64,000 bases of DNA from Allolobophora icterica (Eukaryota > Annelida > Clitellata > Crassiclitellata > Lumbricidae), in assembly GCA_963556255.1 (NCBI GenBank), contig OY744615.1, positions 8,626,669 through 8,690,668 on the forward strand. Reading direction: 5' to 3'. The position numbers and the translations under genes were made by a program. Below, one piece after another: positions 9,508 to 20,379 of the stretch. The notes under the pieces were generated by a model. It made no database searches, was not told the DNA's origin, and saw only the letters and a list, made by a program, of their open reading frames with translations. The number at the start of each line of letters is the position of its first letter. The first letter of the stretch is position 1.

Positions 9508-11427
9508 TTAACCCGTGGTTTGATTACCTGTATCACTAACCACTTGAATCAAATTCACCCTTGTGTGTTCTTGATTTCTGCTAGAACTAGCTGCTGCCAC
9601 TGGAACTGGACAAAATTTAACCAAATGTTTGTCTGAACCACAGTTATGACAACGCTTCGCCACCATACCTCGTTGTTCATTGCCTTCATATCTCTTATAC
9701 TGCGTAAACGATGTGTTGCCTTCCCTCTTGGCAAACGGCGCTGACGATTTGTTAAATCCCTGACGACCAAACGTCACTTCTCTGGTCTCATTGGGTACAG
9801 GGACATTAGCCTTGACTTCTTTACCTTTAAACTGATTCCCTGTTTCTGGATTACTTTTCCACTTTCCACTCTGGCTTTGGTTTACGGAACGTTGAGAAGG
9901 ATAACTGTTTATATTTGGGAACGCAAACCCAATTCGATTGTTTACATGAATGTCTGCTAGGTCTGCCACTGCACTAGCTTGAAGACAGTCAGTTCCTTCC
10001 TTCGACAATACAAACTGTAGTGGACCTGGCGGTAAACATTCTTTTAGCTTATCCGCTACCAGCAAATCAAAGAGCGTATCATACTCTCTGTTCACGTTTC
10101 GACTTCTCACGTAATAGTTTAGCAAGTTCTTAAGTCTTGCCGTAAACATCGTATAAGTCTCTTCTGTCGTCTTCTTAGCATCCACAAATCTGGCTCTGTA
10201 TTCTCTCGAGGTCAATTTAAATTCTTTTAATAAGTGCTGCTTGACTCTATCATAATTGTCTAGATCATCGTATGACAATCTATTCAGAACGGTTCGAGCT
10301 TTCGGCGTCATCAATGGTAGTAATAATTTCACCCAAAACGGCTTTTCCACAGCAAAACTACGAAATGCGTTCTCGACTGTTTCAAAATATAATGGTACCT
10401 CCATCATATCAGTTGGCATTTGAGGCAATACATGCTTCATTGCATCACCTATTTTCTTAATTTTTGACACCAAAGTTTCACTTTCTTGCTGCTTCCTTCT
10501 TTCTGCTTCTCGTTCTTCTCTCATTTGCGTTTCTTTCAATGTCAATTTTGATTTCTCCAGTTTCAGACGTTCCTGTCTTTCTGCCTCTGCCTTTTCCAAA
10601 CTTTCTTTCTGAAATTTGAGTTCTTCTTGTCTTATCTGTTCTGCGCGTTCTAACTCTAACGTTCGCGCTTTTTCTTTTTCTTCTTCACGCATTCTCTTTG
10701 CTTCAATCTGTTGCTGACGAACCTCTTCATCACTTTTTCTAGCTCTTTCAAATTCAATCATCTGCTCCAGTCTTCTTCTTTCAGCATCTTCTCTATCTCG
10801 TTTCAACTGTTCTAACTGAATCTCAAACTGATGCTTTTGCAATTCAAGTTCTGCCTTACGCACTTGTTCTGCTTTATCTTCTCTCTCTCTCTGCAAGCGC
10901 AATTCTTCTTGCCTTACAAGTTCCGCTTTCTCTTCTTTCTCTCGCTGCAAGCGCAATTCTTCTTGCCTTGCAAGTTCCGCTTTCTCTTCTTTCTCTCGCT
11001 GCAAGCGCAATTCTTCTTGCCTTGCACGTTCTGCTTCTTGTCTCAGCTCTTTCTCTTCTTGTCTTCGTCTCTCCTCTTTTTCTTTCTCTTCCTGTCTACG
11101 TTTCTCCTCTCTATCTTTCTCTTCTTGTCTCCGTTTCTCCTCTCTTTCTTTCTCTTCTTGCCTCGTCATCATCATCCACTGCATCAACATCTCCATAGAC
11201 ATAGGCGCAGGAGGTTTTTCAATAGCCTTTTCTACGGCACCGCCAACGGCACCTTCTTCTTCGACTTCTTCTTTAACCCACACTTCAGCGAGTTCCTGTA
11301 TCATGTCACCACGTGACATACCTTCTAATTGTTCTTCTTTAAAACCGGCTTTCAACAAACGCTGTTTAAGCCTTTCCGTAGACATCTTCTTAATATGTGC
11401 TTGTCTTTCAGCACTTAGTTTCTCCAT
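9508..11427 (-). CDS. gag: Gag of the Gmr1-like element
   Basis: 639 residues. Residues from about 85 to 320 are a highly charged coiled coil of KEEREEKRRQE-type repeats with LARQEELRLQREKEE units. A capsid-like region follows (RARFVDAKKTTEETY near the middle), and one CCHC zinc knuckle sits at 593-606 (CHNCGSDKHLVKFC). It should form the particle and bind the RNA. The frame ends at TAA (9508-9510), and the next in-frame codons run straight into pol with no further stop, suggesting pol expression by stop-codon readthrough. The start follows the repeat-rich leader. Confidence 0.88.
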   Translation of the reverse strand: MEKLSAERQAHIKKMSTERLKQRLLKAGFKEEQLEGMSRGDMIQELAEVWVKEEVEEEGAVGGAVEKAIEKPPAPMSMEMLMQWMMMTRQEEKEREEKRRQEEKDREEKRRQEEKEKEERRRQEEKELRQEAERARQEELRLQREKEEKAELARQEELRLQREKEEKAELVRQEELRLQREREDKAEQVRKAELELQKHQFEIQLEQLKRDREDAERRRLEQMIEFERARKSDEEVRQQQIEAKRMREEEKEKARTLELERAEQIRQEELKFQKESLEKAEAERQERLKLEKSKLTLKETQMREEREAERRKQQESETLVSKIKKIGDAMKHVLPQMPTDMMEVPLYFETVENAFRSFAVEKPFWVKLLLPLMTPKARTVLNRLSYDDLDNYDRVKQHLLKEFKLTSREYRARFVDAKKTTEETYTMFTARLKNLLNYYVRSRNVNREYDTLFDLLVADKLKECLPPGPLQFVLSKEGTDCLQASAVADLADIHVNNRIGFAFPNINSYPSQRSVNQSQSGKWKSNPETGNQFKGKEVKANVPVPNETREVTFGRQGFNKSSAPFAKREGNTSFTQYKRYEGNEQRGMVAKRCHNCGSDKHLVKFCPVPVAAASSSRNQEHTRVNLIQVVSDTGNQTTG

Positions 11428-11674
11428 CTTACTTGTTTACTTTGGTGATTTCTCTTTTCAAAGAAGTCACGGTTTTTCTTGGTGTGTGAATCGATAAACA
11501 AACGGGATTTCTTTTATATTTGTTCGTGGAAAACAACGAAATTTTTATACCGTTTTCTCGTGTTCCACCGTCGATGATATCGTAAATTCGTCACACAGCA
11601 CACAACGCGTAAATTCTTTTATCACCGTCGTAGATTCTTCTATCCGCCGAAGGAGGTGATAACGTGAATTTTAA

Positions 11675-11850
11675 TCCACCGTGAGTATTTATTCCACCGT
11701 GAGTATTTATTCCACCGTGAGTATTTATTCCACCGTGAGTATTTATCCACCGTGAGTTCTTATCCACCGTGAGTTCTTATCCACCGTGAGTTCTTATCCA
11801 CACCGACGCTGTTCCACCGTGAGTTTTTATCCACACCGACGCTGCCACCA
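11675..11850 (-). repeat. Tandem repeat in the leader of the Gmr1-like element
   Basis: About eight imperfect units of 18-19 bp, each with CCACCGTGAG followed by TATTTATT or TTCTTATC on the plus strand. The last ones alternate with CCACACCGACGCTG. They lie between the primer site and gag, where packaging or ribosome-entry signals would be expected. Confidence 0.8.
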
Positions 11851-11854
11851 ATAA

Positions 11855-12339
11855 TGTCAACCCAATCCTTCCGTTGACAATCCTTGTTACTAAATCCTTG
11901 TTCTCTCTCTACTTAACGCCTATTTAACGTTCACCTTTTGAACACTAATTCTACGTATAAGTATAACCTGAATTAATCAGCAACACAGTTTAATATCTTT
12001 TCAGTTTAATAAGAAACAAACAGACAGAACTCAATTCGATTACAACTCAAATAGTCAGCCACACTACTACAGCGAACACACTCGAATTCAAACTTTTCTA
12101 GTCAGCATAATTCTTCGCGCCTCTTGACACACCTGTCTTCTGTGCGCATAAGCGAAATCTTATAATATACATATAGCGCGCCGCTGCCCAGATCGGCCGG
12201 CCGCGCGTGTCACTAAGACAGTACAATTAAACGTTATGCATTTATCATATATACATATACACGTGGAACTAAAGTAAGCGCACTAAATATATACGCTAAT
12301 ATCTCGCACTGTAAGACTGTACACGAAACTCAGTTCACA
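11855..12339 (-). repeat. 5' LTR of the Gmr1-like element
   Basis: 485 bp, no difference from 6280-6764 noticed. Downstream flank repeats the 5-bp target GTAAT. Confidence 0.95.
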
Positions 12340-12344
12340 GTAAT

Positions 12345-13063
12345 AAAAACGGATTTGATTTGATTTGATTTGATTTATCATTTAGGCCGACTTCTCTCGC
12401 CGCTCCAAATCTGCACATCATCTACCATAACCGTCTGCCGGACCTTTAAATCATGAGCTGTAACTGATTCTGATCTGACCTACCTATCGATTTTATTTTG
12501 ACCTAGTGCGTGTGAATAAGCTATAGTTTTCATCACTCAGCTTTCTTGTGCGCTCTGAAAATCTCGAGATTGTGATTACAAGGCTATTTATAAAATCTAT
12601 ATCGATCGTAGGATTAAGTCTTGAAACATGGTTGATTCTTTAGCTTTAATTTGGCTAACGCAGGGCTTGTTTCAACGTGCAGTGATACTCAAAATGTGCA
12701 GTGATGAAATGCTGTTTGTGCAGTAAATGAATTGTAATTCACAATAATTATTTATGATTTTTATTATTGAACAACAGTGACATGTGCAGTGATAAATTTT
12801 CCTTGAAACATGCCCTTGGCTAATGATGCTTGTAACTCGGACGTTGTTTATAGCTATGTCACTTAGGCCTACTGACTCTATATGTCGCCTCGATTACTGT
12901 AACTCAATTCGTTTTTATTATAAAGTTAAACATGAAAGTCCAAGGCGTTTTGAACTCTCTGTCTAATATTCTCTGATACATCTAAGTATGAATATTATAA
13001 CCCCTATGCTGAAATCTTAGAATTGGCTTCCTGTTCACCAAAGGATTTGTTTTATTAATAACT
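12345..13063. other. Continuation of the gene A downstream flank
   Basis: It begins with four GATTT units. The part from about 12,480 to 12,870 (CTCGAGATTGTGA, ATCGATCGTAGG, GTAACTTGG-like words) aligns loosely with DNA 250-650 bases after gene B (28,870-29,280). No gene is visible. Confidence 0.45.
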
Positions 13064-13440
13064 AGCAGATTTACCCGGCGTTGCCCGGGGTTATAAGCCA
13101 CCACCACCAGTTAATGTGAAGTGAAACTCTACGGCGAATCTTTAGAAATGCGTGCCGGTGACAGAGAATTTTCGGTGAAACACACAGAATCTTCTCGGGT
13201 GGCGCCATCTGGCGAATGAAAATAGGTCGACTCGAATTTTTAAGAAGTGGGGGTTTGGGAGGTTTTCGCCCGTTTTCACCATGGCGGTGAAAACGGGGAA
13301 CGCGAAGCCTCACACTGGGTGTGTAATGCCCACCCCGAGACAGCAGTGAAGGTTTGGAGTGAAAAGCTCGAAAGCTGTAGAAATGCATCGCGGTCAAAGA
13401 TCTGTGACAGACAGAGTTTCTTCTTTATATATATAGATTT
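13064..13440. repeat. Dispersed repeat with ACCCGGCGTTGCCCGGG
   Basis: It starts with a GC-rich palindrome-like word common in invertebrate genomic repeats and ends at a short TA array. Only one copy is in the window, so the class is unknown. No coding region is supported. Confidence 0.35.
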
Positions 13441-13735
13441 TTAGGCTCATAGTTTGCAAAACATTGAATGTTGGCCAACCAGCATTTCCAACCATGACAT
13501 TATATGGGGACTCTACACGGGTCCTGTCTGAGAATGTAGGTCCTATAACAGGTCCTATATATGTGTAGGGGTAGGCCTATAAGATGCATCCGTCTGGACT
13601 GGTCATTAAAATCATCTTTGCCAGTGGGTGGCCAGTCGTCAGGGCAAGGCAGACCTACAGTCTAGGCGTGGGGAGTTTGCAGATGCACGTGCAGACTGGC
13701 GCATGTAATGGTATGCCATGTTGGAAGGCTTCGAT

Positions 13736-14062
13736 AGGGCTATATAAATGGTAGCCCTTGAGGCAGAAGGGAGAAGAAAGAGAGACAGAGAGAGAGTCAG
13801 AGAGAGACAGAGATAGAGACAGAGACAGAGACAGAGAGAGACAGAGACAGAGACAGAGAGACAGAGACAGAGAGAGAGAGAGAGATCCAGCGCGTTAATC
13901 TCACGTCTATAGGCCGGACTCGTTCCCGTTTGTCAACCGGGACACGGGGTCCTTGCGTGTATCAGAATCGTCTGAATAAACATTGACAACGACAACGTGT
14001 TTTCGCTCTCTCTGTGAATCTACATCTAGCGGTGACCATTCACCATCCGCTACATCTGGTGG
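13736..14062 (+). repeat. Possible solo LTR or LTR fragment
   Basis: It resembles an LTR promoter half: GGGCTATATAAATGGTAGCC at 13,737-13,756, an AATAAA at 13,974-13,979, and GCTACA followed by TCTGGTGGAGAAGG, which could be a primer site. No second LTR or retroviral motif is found nearby. The 199-residue Ser/Thr-rich frame at 14,014-14,613 is not recognisable. Confidence 0.25.
13786..13886. repeat. (GAGACA)n microsatellite
   Basis: About 100 bases of AGAGACAGAGACAG-type purine repeat. Confidence 0.9.
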
Positions 14063-15110
14063 AGAAGGCACAGTTTCGAATCCTTTTCGTACCTATGTTC
14101 TCGACCGCTGGCGATGCCAACAACAGCTACGACTTCCTGCTACCTACCGGATCCTTTCGTCGTCAATTTCGCGAGCCCACGCCATTGAGCCTCACATCAA
14201 CTTCGTCATGTGCACCTCACCGTTCGCTCACGAAATTTCGCTCACAGCTTCAAGTTTCTCCACTGCCGTCAACGCTACACACCATGGTCACTTTCTTCAT
14301 TGCTCACTCTTCTGGTTCGACGCCTAGTACGTCGGCTCTATCACCATCAACTTCCATCGTTTCCTCGTCGTCTCAGACTATAAGTGCTTCATCCTGTAAT
14401 CATTCTCGAACAGTTTGCCAGCAACCATCGATTCCAGAATCTGTCTTCATGAGAAACGGTCTAATTGCTTTACTTTTTATCCTTGGCCTGGAAAGGGCAA
14501 AGTTCCTTCATTTCAAAGTTGAGAGTTTAATTTATATGTTTAGGGTAACTAATTATTTGATATTTTTCATTAATGAGTTTATTAGCATTACTGTTGTTAT
14601 TTTTGATCTCTGAAGTCTGCATATTTTTATTGTATAGTATTCTAGCATTCCTGTTTTCTTAATGGATTTTATTAGTTATGATTTTAAGCTTCTAAGGGTC
14701 TAAATATTTAGCCGTTTTCCTATCATGTGCCAATTTGCGTTGCTGCCGCTCTAATTAAGCGCATCAGCACGGTGGCCGAGTTTGACCCCCACCATTCGCC
14801 GAAGTCTCTGCATCTGGCTTTCACGAAACAGAGTTATGCCACGCATGCAGTCAGCTAGGCCTATATATATATTGTGTTGCAATTATCATTGATGTAGCTA
14901 TGACCCAACGGGGACCAAGATATATCGATTTTTCTTGTATAAACGGTGGGCGTACATATGTGCACGGCCGATGTACAAAATGACAAATACGCGGGTCCCA
15001 TGTGGATAGCATAATGTGCAATTTTTATGCAGCTAGTAATAATATTATCAGCAAACTCTTCGGGCTTGTCGGAGCTAATGCAGCTTCACTTGCAGCAGAC
15101 ATATTGTAAT
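14063..15110. other. No supported gene
   Basis: Single open frames of low-complexity composition, no family motif, no repeat I can match inside the window. Confidence 0.4.
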
Positions 15111-15116
15111 TGTAAT

Positions 15117-15800
15117 TGTAATTGTAACCGAAAACTTATATAGCGCCACTCAAATCAGCGGCGCTTTCAACCCGCATCAATGCCGGCACTGGCAAAAAGG
15201 AAAGTTTTCAGGCGTCTACGAAACTGGAGAGGGGAGAGGGCAAGAAGCTCTTGGCGGAGAAACAAGGGGAGACAGTTCCAAGCAGAGGGGCCAACATAGG
15301 CGAAACTTCTGGATTGTGCCGTGGAAGATCGCATGCGAGGGACAACCATAAGGCCGCGAGCCGAAGATCGCAAGGAAGCCCTCGCAGGCAAGGAAGAAAC
15401 TGGGATGCAAAAATTCATTAGGTAAGAAGGAGCAGAGGCAGTAAGGCAGTTGCGCATGAGAGTGAGGGTTTTAAACTGAATTCGCTGTTGAGCAGGGAGC
15501 CAGTGAAGAGAATCACGGATAAAGGCAGAAATGTGGGCAAACTTAGGAATGTCACCTATAAGCCGAGCAGCAGCATTAAGGATAGTCTGGAGTTTGTGCA
15601 TATTGGAGGAGGAAAGGCCAATGTACACAGCATTGCCAAAGTCTACCCTAGTGCAGATCAGAGCATGGACCAGTGTAGTAACAGCATGAAATGAAAGAGA
15701 CTTGCGGATGGAACGGAGCTGGCGTAGATGATAAAAGCAAGATCTGGATACAAGGTTGCCTTCCAGTTCTAAGATATGGCTCAGTAGCAGTGAGGTTTTC
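15117..15800 (-). mobile_element. CR1-like LINE 3' end
   Basis: An intact 153-residue minus-strand frame (15,167-15,628) gives the LINE C-terminal pattern: LNAAARLIGDIPKFAHI, DSLHWLPAQQRIQFK, SAWNCLPLFLRQE and RRLKTFLF. The 3' end is GGCGCTATATAAG followed by four ATTGTA units at 15,104-15,127. Only the 3' part is present, typical of 5' truncation. Confidence 0.8.
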
Positions 15801-15819
15801 CCAACCTCAGCTCAGTAAC

Positions 15820-16102
15820 TAAATACTTGCTGGAATAATGTGTATCGTAAACTGTTTGGTTTCCATAAATGGGAATCAGTACGAGAATTTATTGTAGGTC
15901 TAGGCAGTTTGGATTTTAAATCTATGAGAGTTATTGCTATGTTTAAACTACTTAAAAATGCTTTTTAATGGTAATAGTACACTCAACATGTTGACGTTGA
16001 TACTTAGTTATGGAAACGAATTCAATTTTCTAGTTAATGGTCTTGGTGTGTCACTAAAGGACAATATGTCTTATATTAGCTCGCATGTTTATAATGCTTA
16101 TG
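15820..16102 (+). mobile_element. Old LINE 3' region, left half (host of the nest)
   Basis: The translation contains VYRKLFGFHKWESVREFIVG and SLDFKSMRVIAMFKLLKN, the pattern near the C-terminus of several LINE ORFs. It is interrupted at 16,102 by the RTE-like LINE and resumes at 19,647. The two halves share GTTTATAATGCTTATG, the target duplication of the insertion. Confidence 0.5.
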
Positions 16103-16236
16103 GCAATAGCCAAAAATAGGGCGTTACAACATATGTACCAGGAGCTAGACACCAAAGAAGGGGAGGGCAAGATATATAAAATAGCAAGGGCAAGACAAAG
16201 AAGTCGACAAGATAAACAGTCAGTAAATGTTATTAA

Positions 16237-18013
16237 CCCATTAGTGCCCAAATGATGGTCGCATAACTCACACATGTGAAATTGCATTTTCTGGGTGTTC
16301 TGAGTGAGACAAAGTCAGAAATACACTCAGATCATCAATTGCTATAATTGCCCAGAGTTTTGAGGCCGCCAGATGGCGCTTTGTTCCCAAATGGGAACAT
16401 TGGGCCAAGATGGAGTCTGTTCCCAAATGGGAACATAGCTTGATTAAGCATGTTCCCAAATGGGAACATAGCTTAAGAATTACTCTGATTTCATCAACAG
16501 ATATTGCGGCACAATTACAAGATCATTTGTATTGTGCTACAGTAAAAATGTTTGTGTAAACCAAAAGAACAGGTTGTTGTACTTCAAACTAAAGCATTTA
16601 CAGTTATACAGACTCAAAAGACCACAGTCCGAAAACAATGTGCTACGCAGTTTTTTCGTACTGAGCAATATAAGATGCAGTGGTACATCACACTTGTGCA
16701 CTTTAGTCTACAGTATTTCATGCAAGCTTCCCATTGAATACAAGATGGTGACTGGTTCCATCCATACGAACCTCCCCCATGGGACGAGGACCTGTAGCAG
16801 CTGTGTTGGACCTTACAGTGTGCATCAAACTGCACAATGTAGCGACGAAATGAGAGCCTGTCAAATGTTCCTCCTACTTCCACATGGATTCGCCAAGCTG
16901 CCATGACAAGCATGTTGATTCCGAAATGTCAGCCGGTAATTGGCCATTTTATAATTATTTACCGCAATCGGTTGTGGAACTTCAACTACTGCCCTCTTTG
17001 TCGTACTTCAAAGTTTCGCTTTGCCGATAGCATAAACCATGTCGCAATTTGTAGCAACATTGACACAGCGATTGTCGTTCCATTTCACAAGTCCAACAAT
17101 GCCATAACACTTGGTGTCATAATTATGTAACATGCGCTGTCTTTTTCTTGACTTTTGTGTCTTGAAGCGGAGTCTGTCTAAGACTGTTTTCTCGAACTGC
17201 TTCTGAAGCTTTGCTGCCCAGAGTTTTGAGGTGGTCAAGTAGATCATGAGACGTGATGAAATTGTCGAAGAACACTTCACGACACAGCGGGATGGTGACC
17301 ACTGACAACAGTGAAGTAACCACCCGGTGAACAAGACCCTGTTCATCGACTGTTTCTTCTTCAGAAACTGCACCTGTTGCTGATGGAGGGACAATGAAAA
17401 TACCGACTCGTCTATTATCAGACGCAGCTATTTCGGCAGCTTCTGGTAATGTAGTGCACTCCACATCACTATCATCACAGTTTTCCGGTTCTACATCTAA
17501 ATCTTCCAACACGTCTGCTCGTGAATAACTCCTCTTCACAGCCTATAACAAGACACAATAACCATACGCATAAATACATGGCAACAAACGCCTAATTAGC
17601 ATGTGTTCCCTTTTGGGAACAGACATCGTTTGTGCCCAATGTTCCCAAAAGGGAACACTCGCAAACTTTAAGTTGCTGCATAGCACTAACAGCTCAGATC
17701 AGTATTTTAAGAAAGAAATTGGTAAGATGTAGCATTAAGTTAACTATTTCAGGCAAAAGTTGTAGAAAATAATCATAGTACCTCTTGTGGTGAAATTATT
17801 CATAATTTTGATGTCAGTACACAAAATTCGCCACGTTGGTCGACAAAACTACAGACCGGAAGTAGAATTCTCACTGAAAAAAATTAGACTAATTGGAAGT
17901 TAATTAAGTAAACATGTGTTCCCATGTATTTTAAATTAAAAGTTTGTCAATAATGAAATAGATTTGGGCAGATGAACTGTTGTTCCCAAATGGTTTCATT
18001 GGGCACTAACGGG
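16237..18013 (-). mobile_element. piggyBac-like DNA transposon remnant
   Basis: Bounded by TTAA at both sides (16,233-16,236 and 18,014-18,017) with inverted ends CCCATTAGTGCCCAA and CCCGTTAGTGCCCAA. TTAA targets and CCC-starting ends are piggyBac hallmarks. Both ends carry GTTCCC-N4-GGGAAC palindromes: three at the left (16,383-16,467) and two at the right (17,605-17,656). The central part encodes transposase pieces on the minus strand. Confidence 0.87.
16614..17539 (-). pseudogene. Broken piggyBac transposase
   Basis: The minus strand gives an acidic N-terminus (DLDVEPENCDDSDVE), then a jump to VFFDNFITSHDLLDHLKTLG with the conserved FFDNF. In another frame follows GLVKWNDNRCVNVATNCD, matching the WNDN block after the catalytic core. 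AAWRIHVEVGG and a Cys-rich tail (about 16,614-16,760) correspond to the NAW segment and the terminal zinc-binding region. The middle of the DDD core is missing and at least two frame changes are present, so it cannot make active transposase. Confidence 0.75.
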
Positions 18014-19646
18014 TTAAGGACAAGAATGGTAAAATACTCATCGATGAGGAGGCAATCAGATCCAGATGGAAAACATACTTCGAGGAACTGCTAAATGAAG
18101 AAAACCCAAGGGAGCCTCTACAGGAGACCAACCCTGTAGCAGGACCAGAGATGGAGATCACCTATAAAGAGATTGAGACAGCAATTGCTATGATGAAGAA
18201 CAACAAGGCACCGGGGCGATCTGGAATGACGGCCGAAATGTTTAAGGCACTGGAACAAAATGGGGTTGAATGGTTATATGTCATCTTAAACAACTTCATG
18301 AAGCAGGAGAAACTACCCCAAGATTTGAAAGAAAGTGAAATACTAGCGTTATACAAGCAGAAAAGAGATGTGCTGGAATGCGGGAATTACAGAGGAATCA
18401 AATTGTTGGAGGTCGGACTGAAGGTGTATGAAAAGATCATTGAGAGGCGTATCAGAGAGCGGGTTGAGCTACATGACAACCAGTTTGGCTTCAGGCGAGG
18501 GAGGGGTACAATAGATGCAGTGTTCATACTGAGACAGGTACAGGAAAAGGTTTTAGAAGGAAACAACAAAAGATACTGGACCTTCGTGGATATAGAAAAA
18601 GCTTTTGATAGAGTTCCAAGGGATGTCGTTTACTGGAGTTTGAGGAAGAAGGGATCTCGGAGGTAATTGTGCGCTTGGTAAAGTCAATGTATGAAGGTGC
18701 AAGAACAACAGTGAGGAGCAGTATAGGCAACACAGGAGAATTCGAGATACGAGTGGGTGTACATCAAGGATCGTGCCTGAGTCCTCTACTGTTTATTATT
18801 GTGATGGATGCAATATCAGAACATGTAAGGAGAGAGGTACCTTGGGACATGCTGTATGCGAATGATCTTATACTGGCGGACGATGCAGAGGCGAAGATGC
18901 AAGCACGTTTTACAGACTGGCAGATGGCAGTGGAGAGCAAGGGTCTTAAGATAAACATCAATAAGACAGAAACCATGGTCTGCTCAAAACAACGGAAGCA
19001 ATTGAGATCAGAGACATTGCAGGAAAGTCACTGACACAGGTTGAAACATTTAAATATCTGGGATCGACCGTGAATGCACAGGGTGGCTGCGAGCATGACA
19101 TCAGGAACAGGATTAAGGTGGCTTGGCAGAAATGGAGAGAACTAACGGGAGTGTTGTGTGACGCCAAAATGCCAACTCAACTCAAGGGAAAGGTATACAA
19201 AACAATGGTAAGACCAGTGATGTTATATGGAGCAGAGGCCTGGGCGCTGGCAAAAAAGGGATGAAGGGCTACTGGAGAGAACAGAGATGAGAATGCTACG
19301 ATGGGATCTCACTGAAGGACAGGAAAAGAAATGTGGACATCAGAAAAAAGCTCGGGGTGGCATGTATAACTGACAAAGTACGAGAGACTAGGCTGAGGTG
19401 GTATGGACATGTAATGAGAAAAGAGGATGATAGATGTGTGAAAAGAATCATGAATGCAGAGGTATATGGACGCCGCAGTCGGGGACGACAGAGGAAGAGG
19501 TGGGAAGACACGATACAACAAGACCTAAAACTCCTCAAACTGTAGAAAGAAGATGCACAAGAAAGAAACAAGTGGAAGAGAAGGATCCGAGTGGCTGACC
19601 CTCTCCAAAGAGGGATTAATTCGAGCCTGAAGGGAAAGAAGAAGAA

Positions 19647-19795
19647 GTTTATAATGCTTATGCCTGTGGGGAGGTGCAGCTTGAGTTGGTTGTGTTTTTT
19701 TGTGTTTTCGGTTTTTCGTTTTGCGTTCTAATCGTCGTGTTTCTGCTTTGAGCGAAATAAAGTAATTATATATATTAAATATAAATCATTTTCTT
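19647..19795 (+). mobile_element. Old LINE 3' region, right half
   Basis: Continuation of the segment interrupted at 16,102. It includes AATAAA (about 19,757) and an AT-rich tail, consistent with a LINE 3' end. Confidence 0.4.
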
Positions 19796-20095
19796 CCTGC
19801 CTTTTATTCCTTTAAGACACATAAATAACTATTTTATAGCATTTGATTCTGACTCACGATGGTCTGAATTCCAACGATTCTGTGTTCTTGCCTGTTGAAT
19901 GAACTACGTGTAGCGCTTTCACTTTTATAAGCACATTTAGAAACCACTTCCATGTGAGTTATTAAGAGAAATTCCTTGAACAACAGGAAAATTCCGCTGC
20001 AGACGAAAACCCTCTTTGTGCGTCTGAGTTGCTGGAAAACTTTCTGACTCATCGGCGGAAAATCCCGCTGACAACATGTGATTATGCTGACAAAC
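19796..20095. other. No supported gene
   Basis: Unique-looking noncoding DNA with only short chance frames. Confidence 0.4.
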
Positions 20096-20099
20096 ATAA

Positions 20100-20345
20100 T
20101 TATTTACCGTTATGCATGTACGCATAGATGCATGCATGGATGTATGCATCAATGCATACATACATATTTACGTACATACATATATGCATACAAACAAACA
20201 TGCTTAAATACATACATACATACTTACATATATTCATACATACATCCATGCATGTACATACATACATAAATGCATACATACATGCATGCATGCTTACATA
20301 CATACATGCATACACACATACATACATACATACATACATCATAAG
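20100..20345. repeat. (CATA)n microsatellite
   Basis: Imperfect TACA/CATA/TGCA units. Similar arrays precede the gene B and gene C duplication units. Confidence 0.9.
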
Positions 20346-20379
20346 CCCTACATAATTACATACTATTAACTACGCTTCT

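Larger units (their letters stand above)
6280..12339 (-). mobile_element. Complete Gmr1-like (Ty3/gypsy-type) LTR retrotransposon
   Basis: The element is 6,060 bp with two 485-bp LTRs that read as identical, TG...CA ends, and a 5-bp duplication GTAAT at 6275-6279 and 12,340-12,344. A purine tract borders the 3' LTR (6765-6783, read on the minus strand), and a primer-site candidate TGGTGGCAGCGTCGG (11,836-11,850) lies four bases inside the 5' LTR. The minus-strand order is Gag, protease, integrase zinc finger, reverse transcriptase, RNase H. Integrase before reverse transcriptase, with a gypsy-type polymerase, is the order described for Gmr1-like elements. The integrase core is largely missing, so this copy looks non-autonomous. 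Identical LTRs imply very recent insertion. Confidence 0.9.
16103..19646 (+). pseudogene. RTE-like LINE, 5'-truncated, split by a piggyBac-like element
   Basis: The element is flanked by a 16-bp duplication at 16,087-16,102 and 19,647-19,662 and ends in a short GAA tail. Its coding parts are at 16,103-16,236 (KIYKIARARQRS), 18,018-18,666 (NNKAPGRSGMTAEMFKAL, NYRGIKLLEVGLKVYEK, FVDIEKAFDRVPRD), 18,669-19,034 (GVHQGSCLSPLLF; catalytic YADD altered to YANDL) and 19,070-19,545 (KTMVRPVMLYGAEAW, RLRWYGHVMRKEDD). These are reverse transcriptase and C-terminal segments of the RTE/BovB-type LINEs. Several stops, frameshifts and the YAND change make it inactive. Reading frame on the two sides of the piggyBac insertion is continuous. 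Confidence 0.82.

Noticed and set aside
13064..13440. Named transposon family for the ACCCGGCGTTGCCCGGG repeat
   Set aside because: Only one copy in the window and no terminal repeats or coding sequence to classify it.
14014..14613. 199-residue ORF
   Set aside because: Ser/Thr-rich without any recognised motif, next to LTR-like DNA; chance frame more likely.
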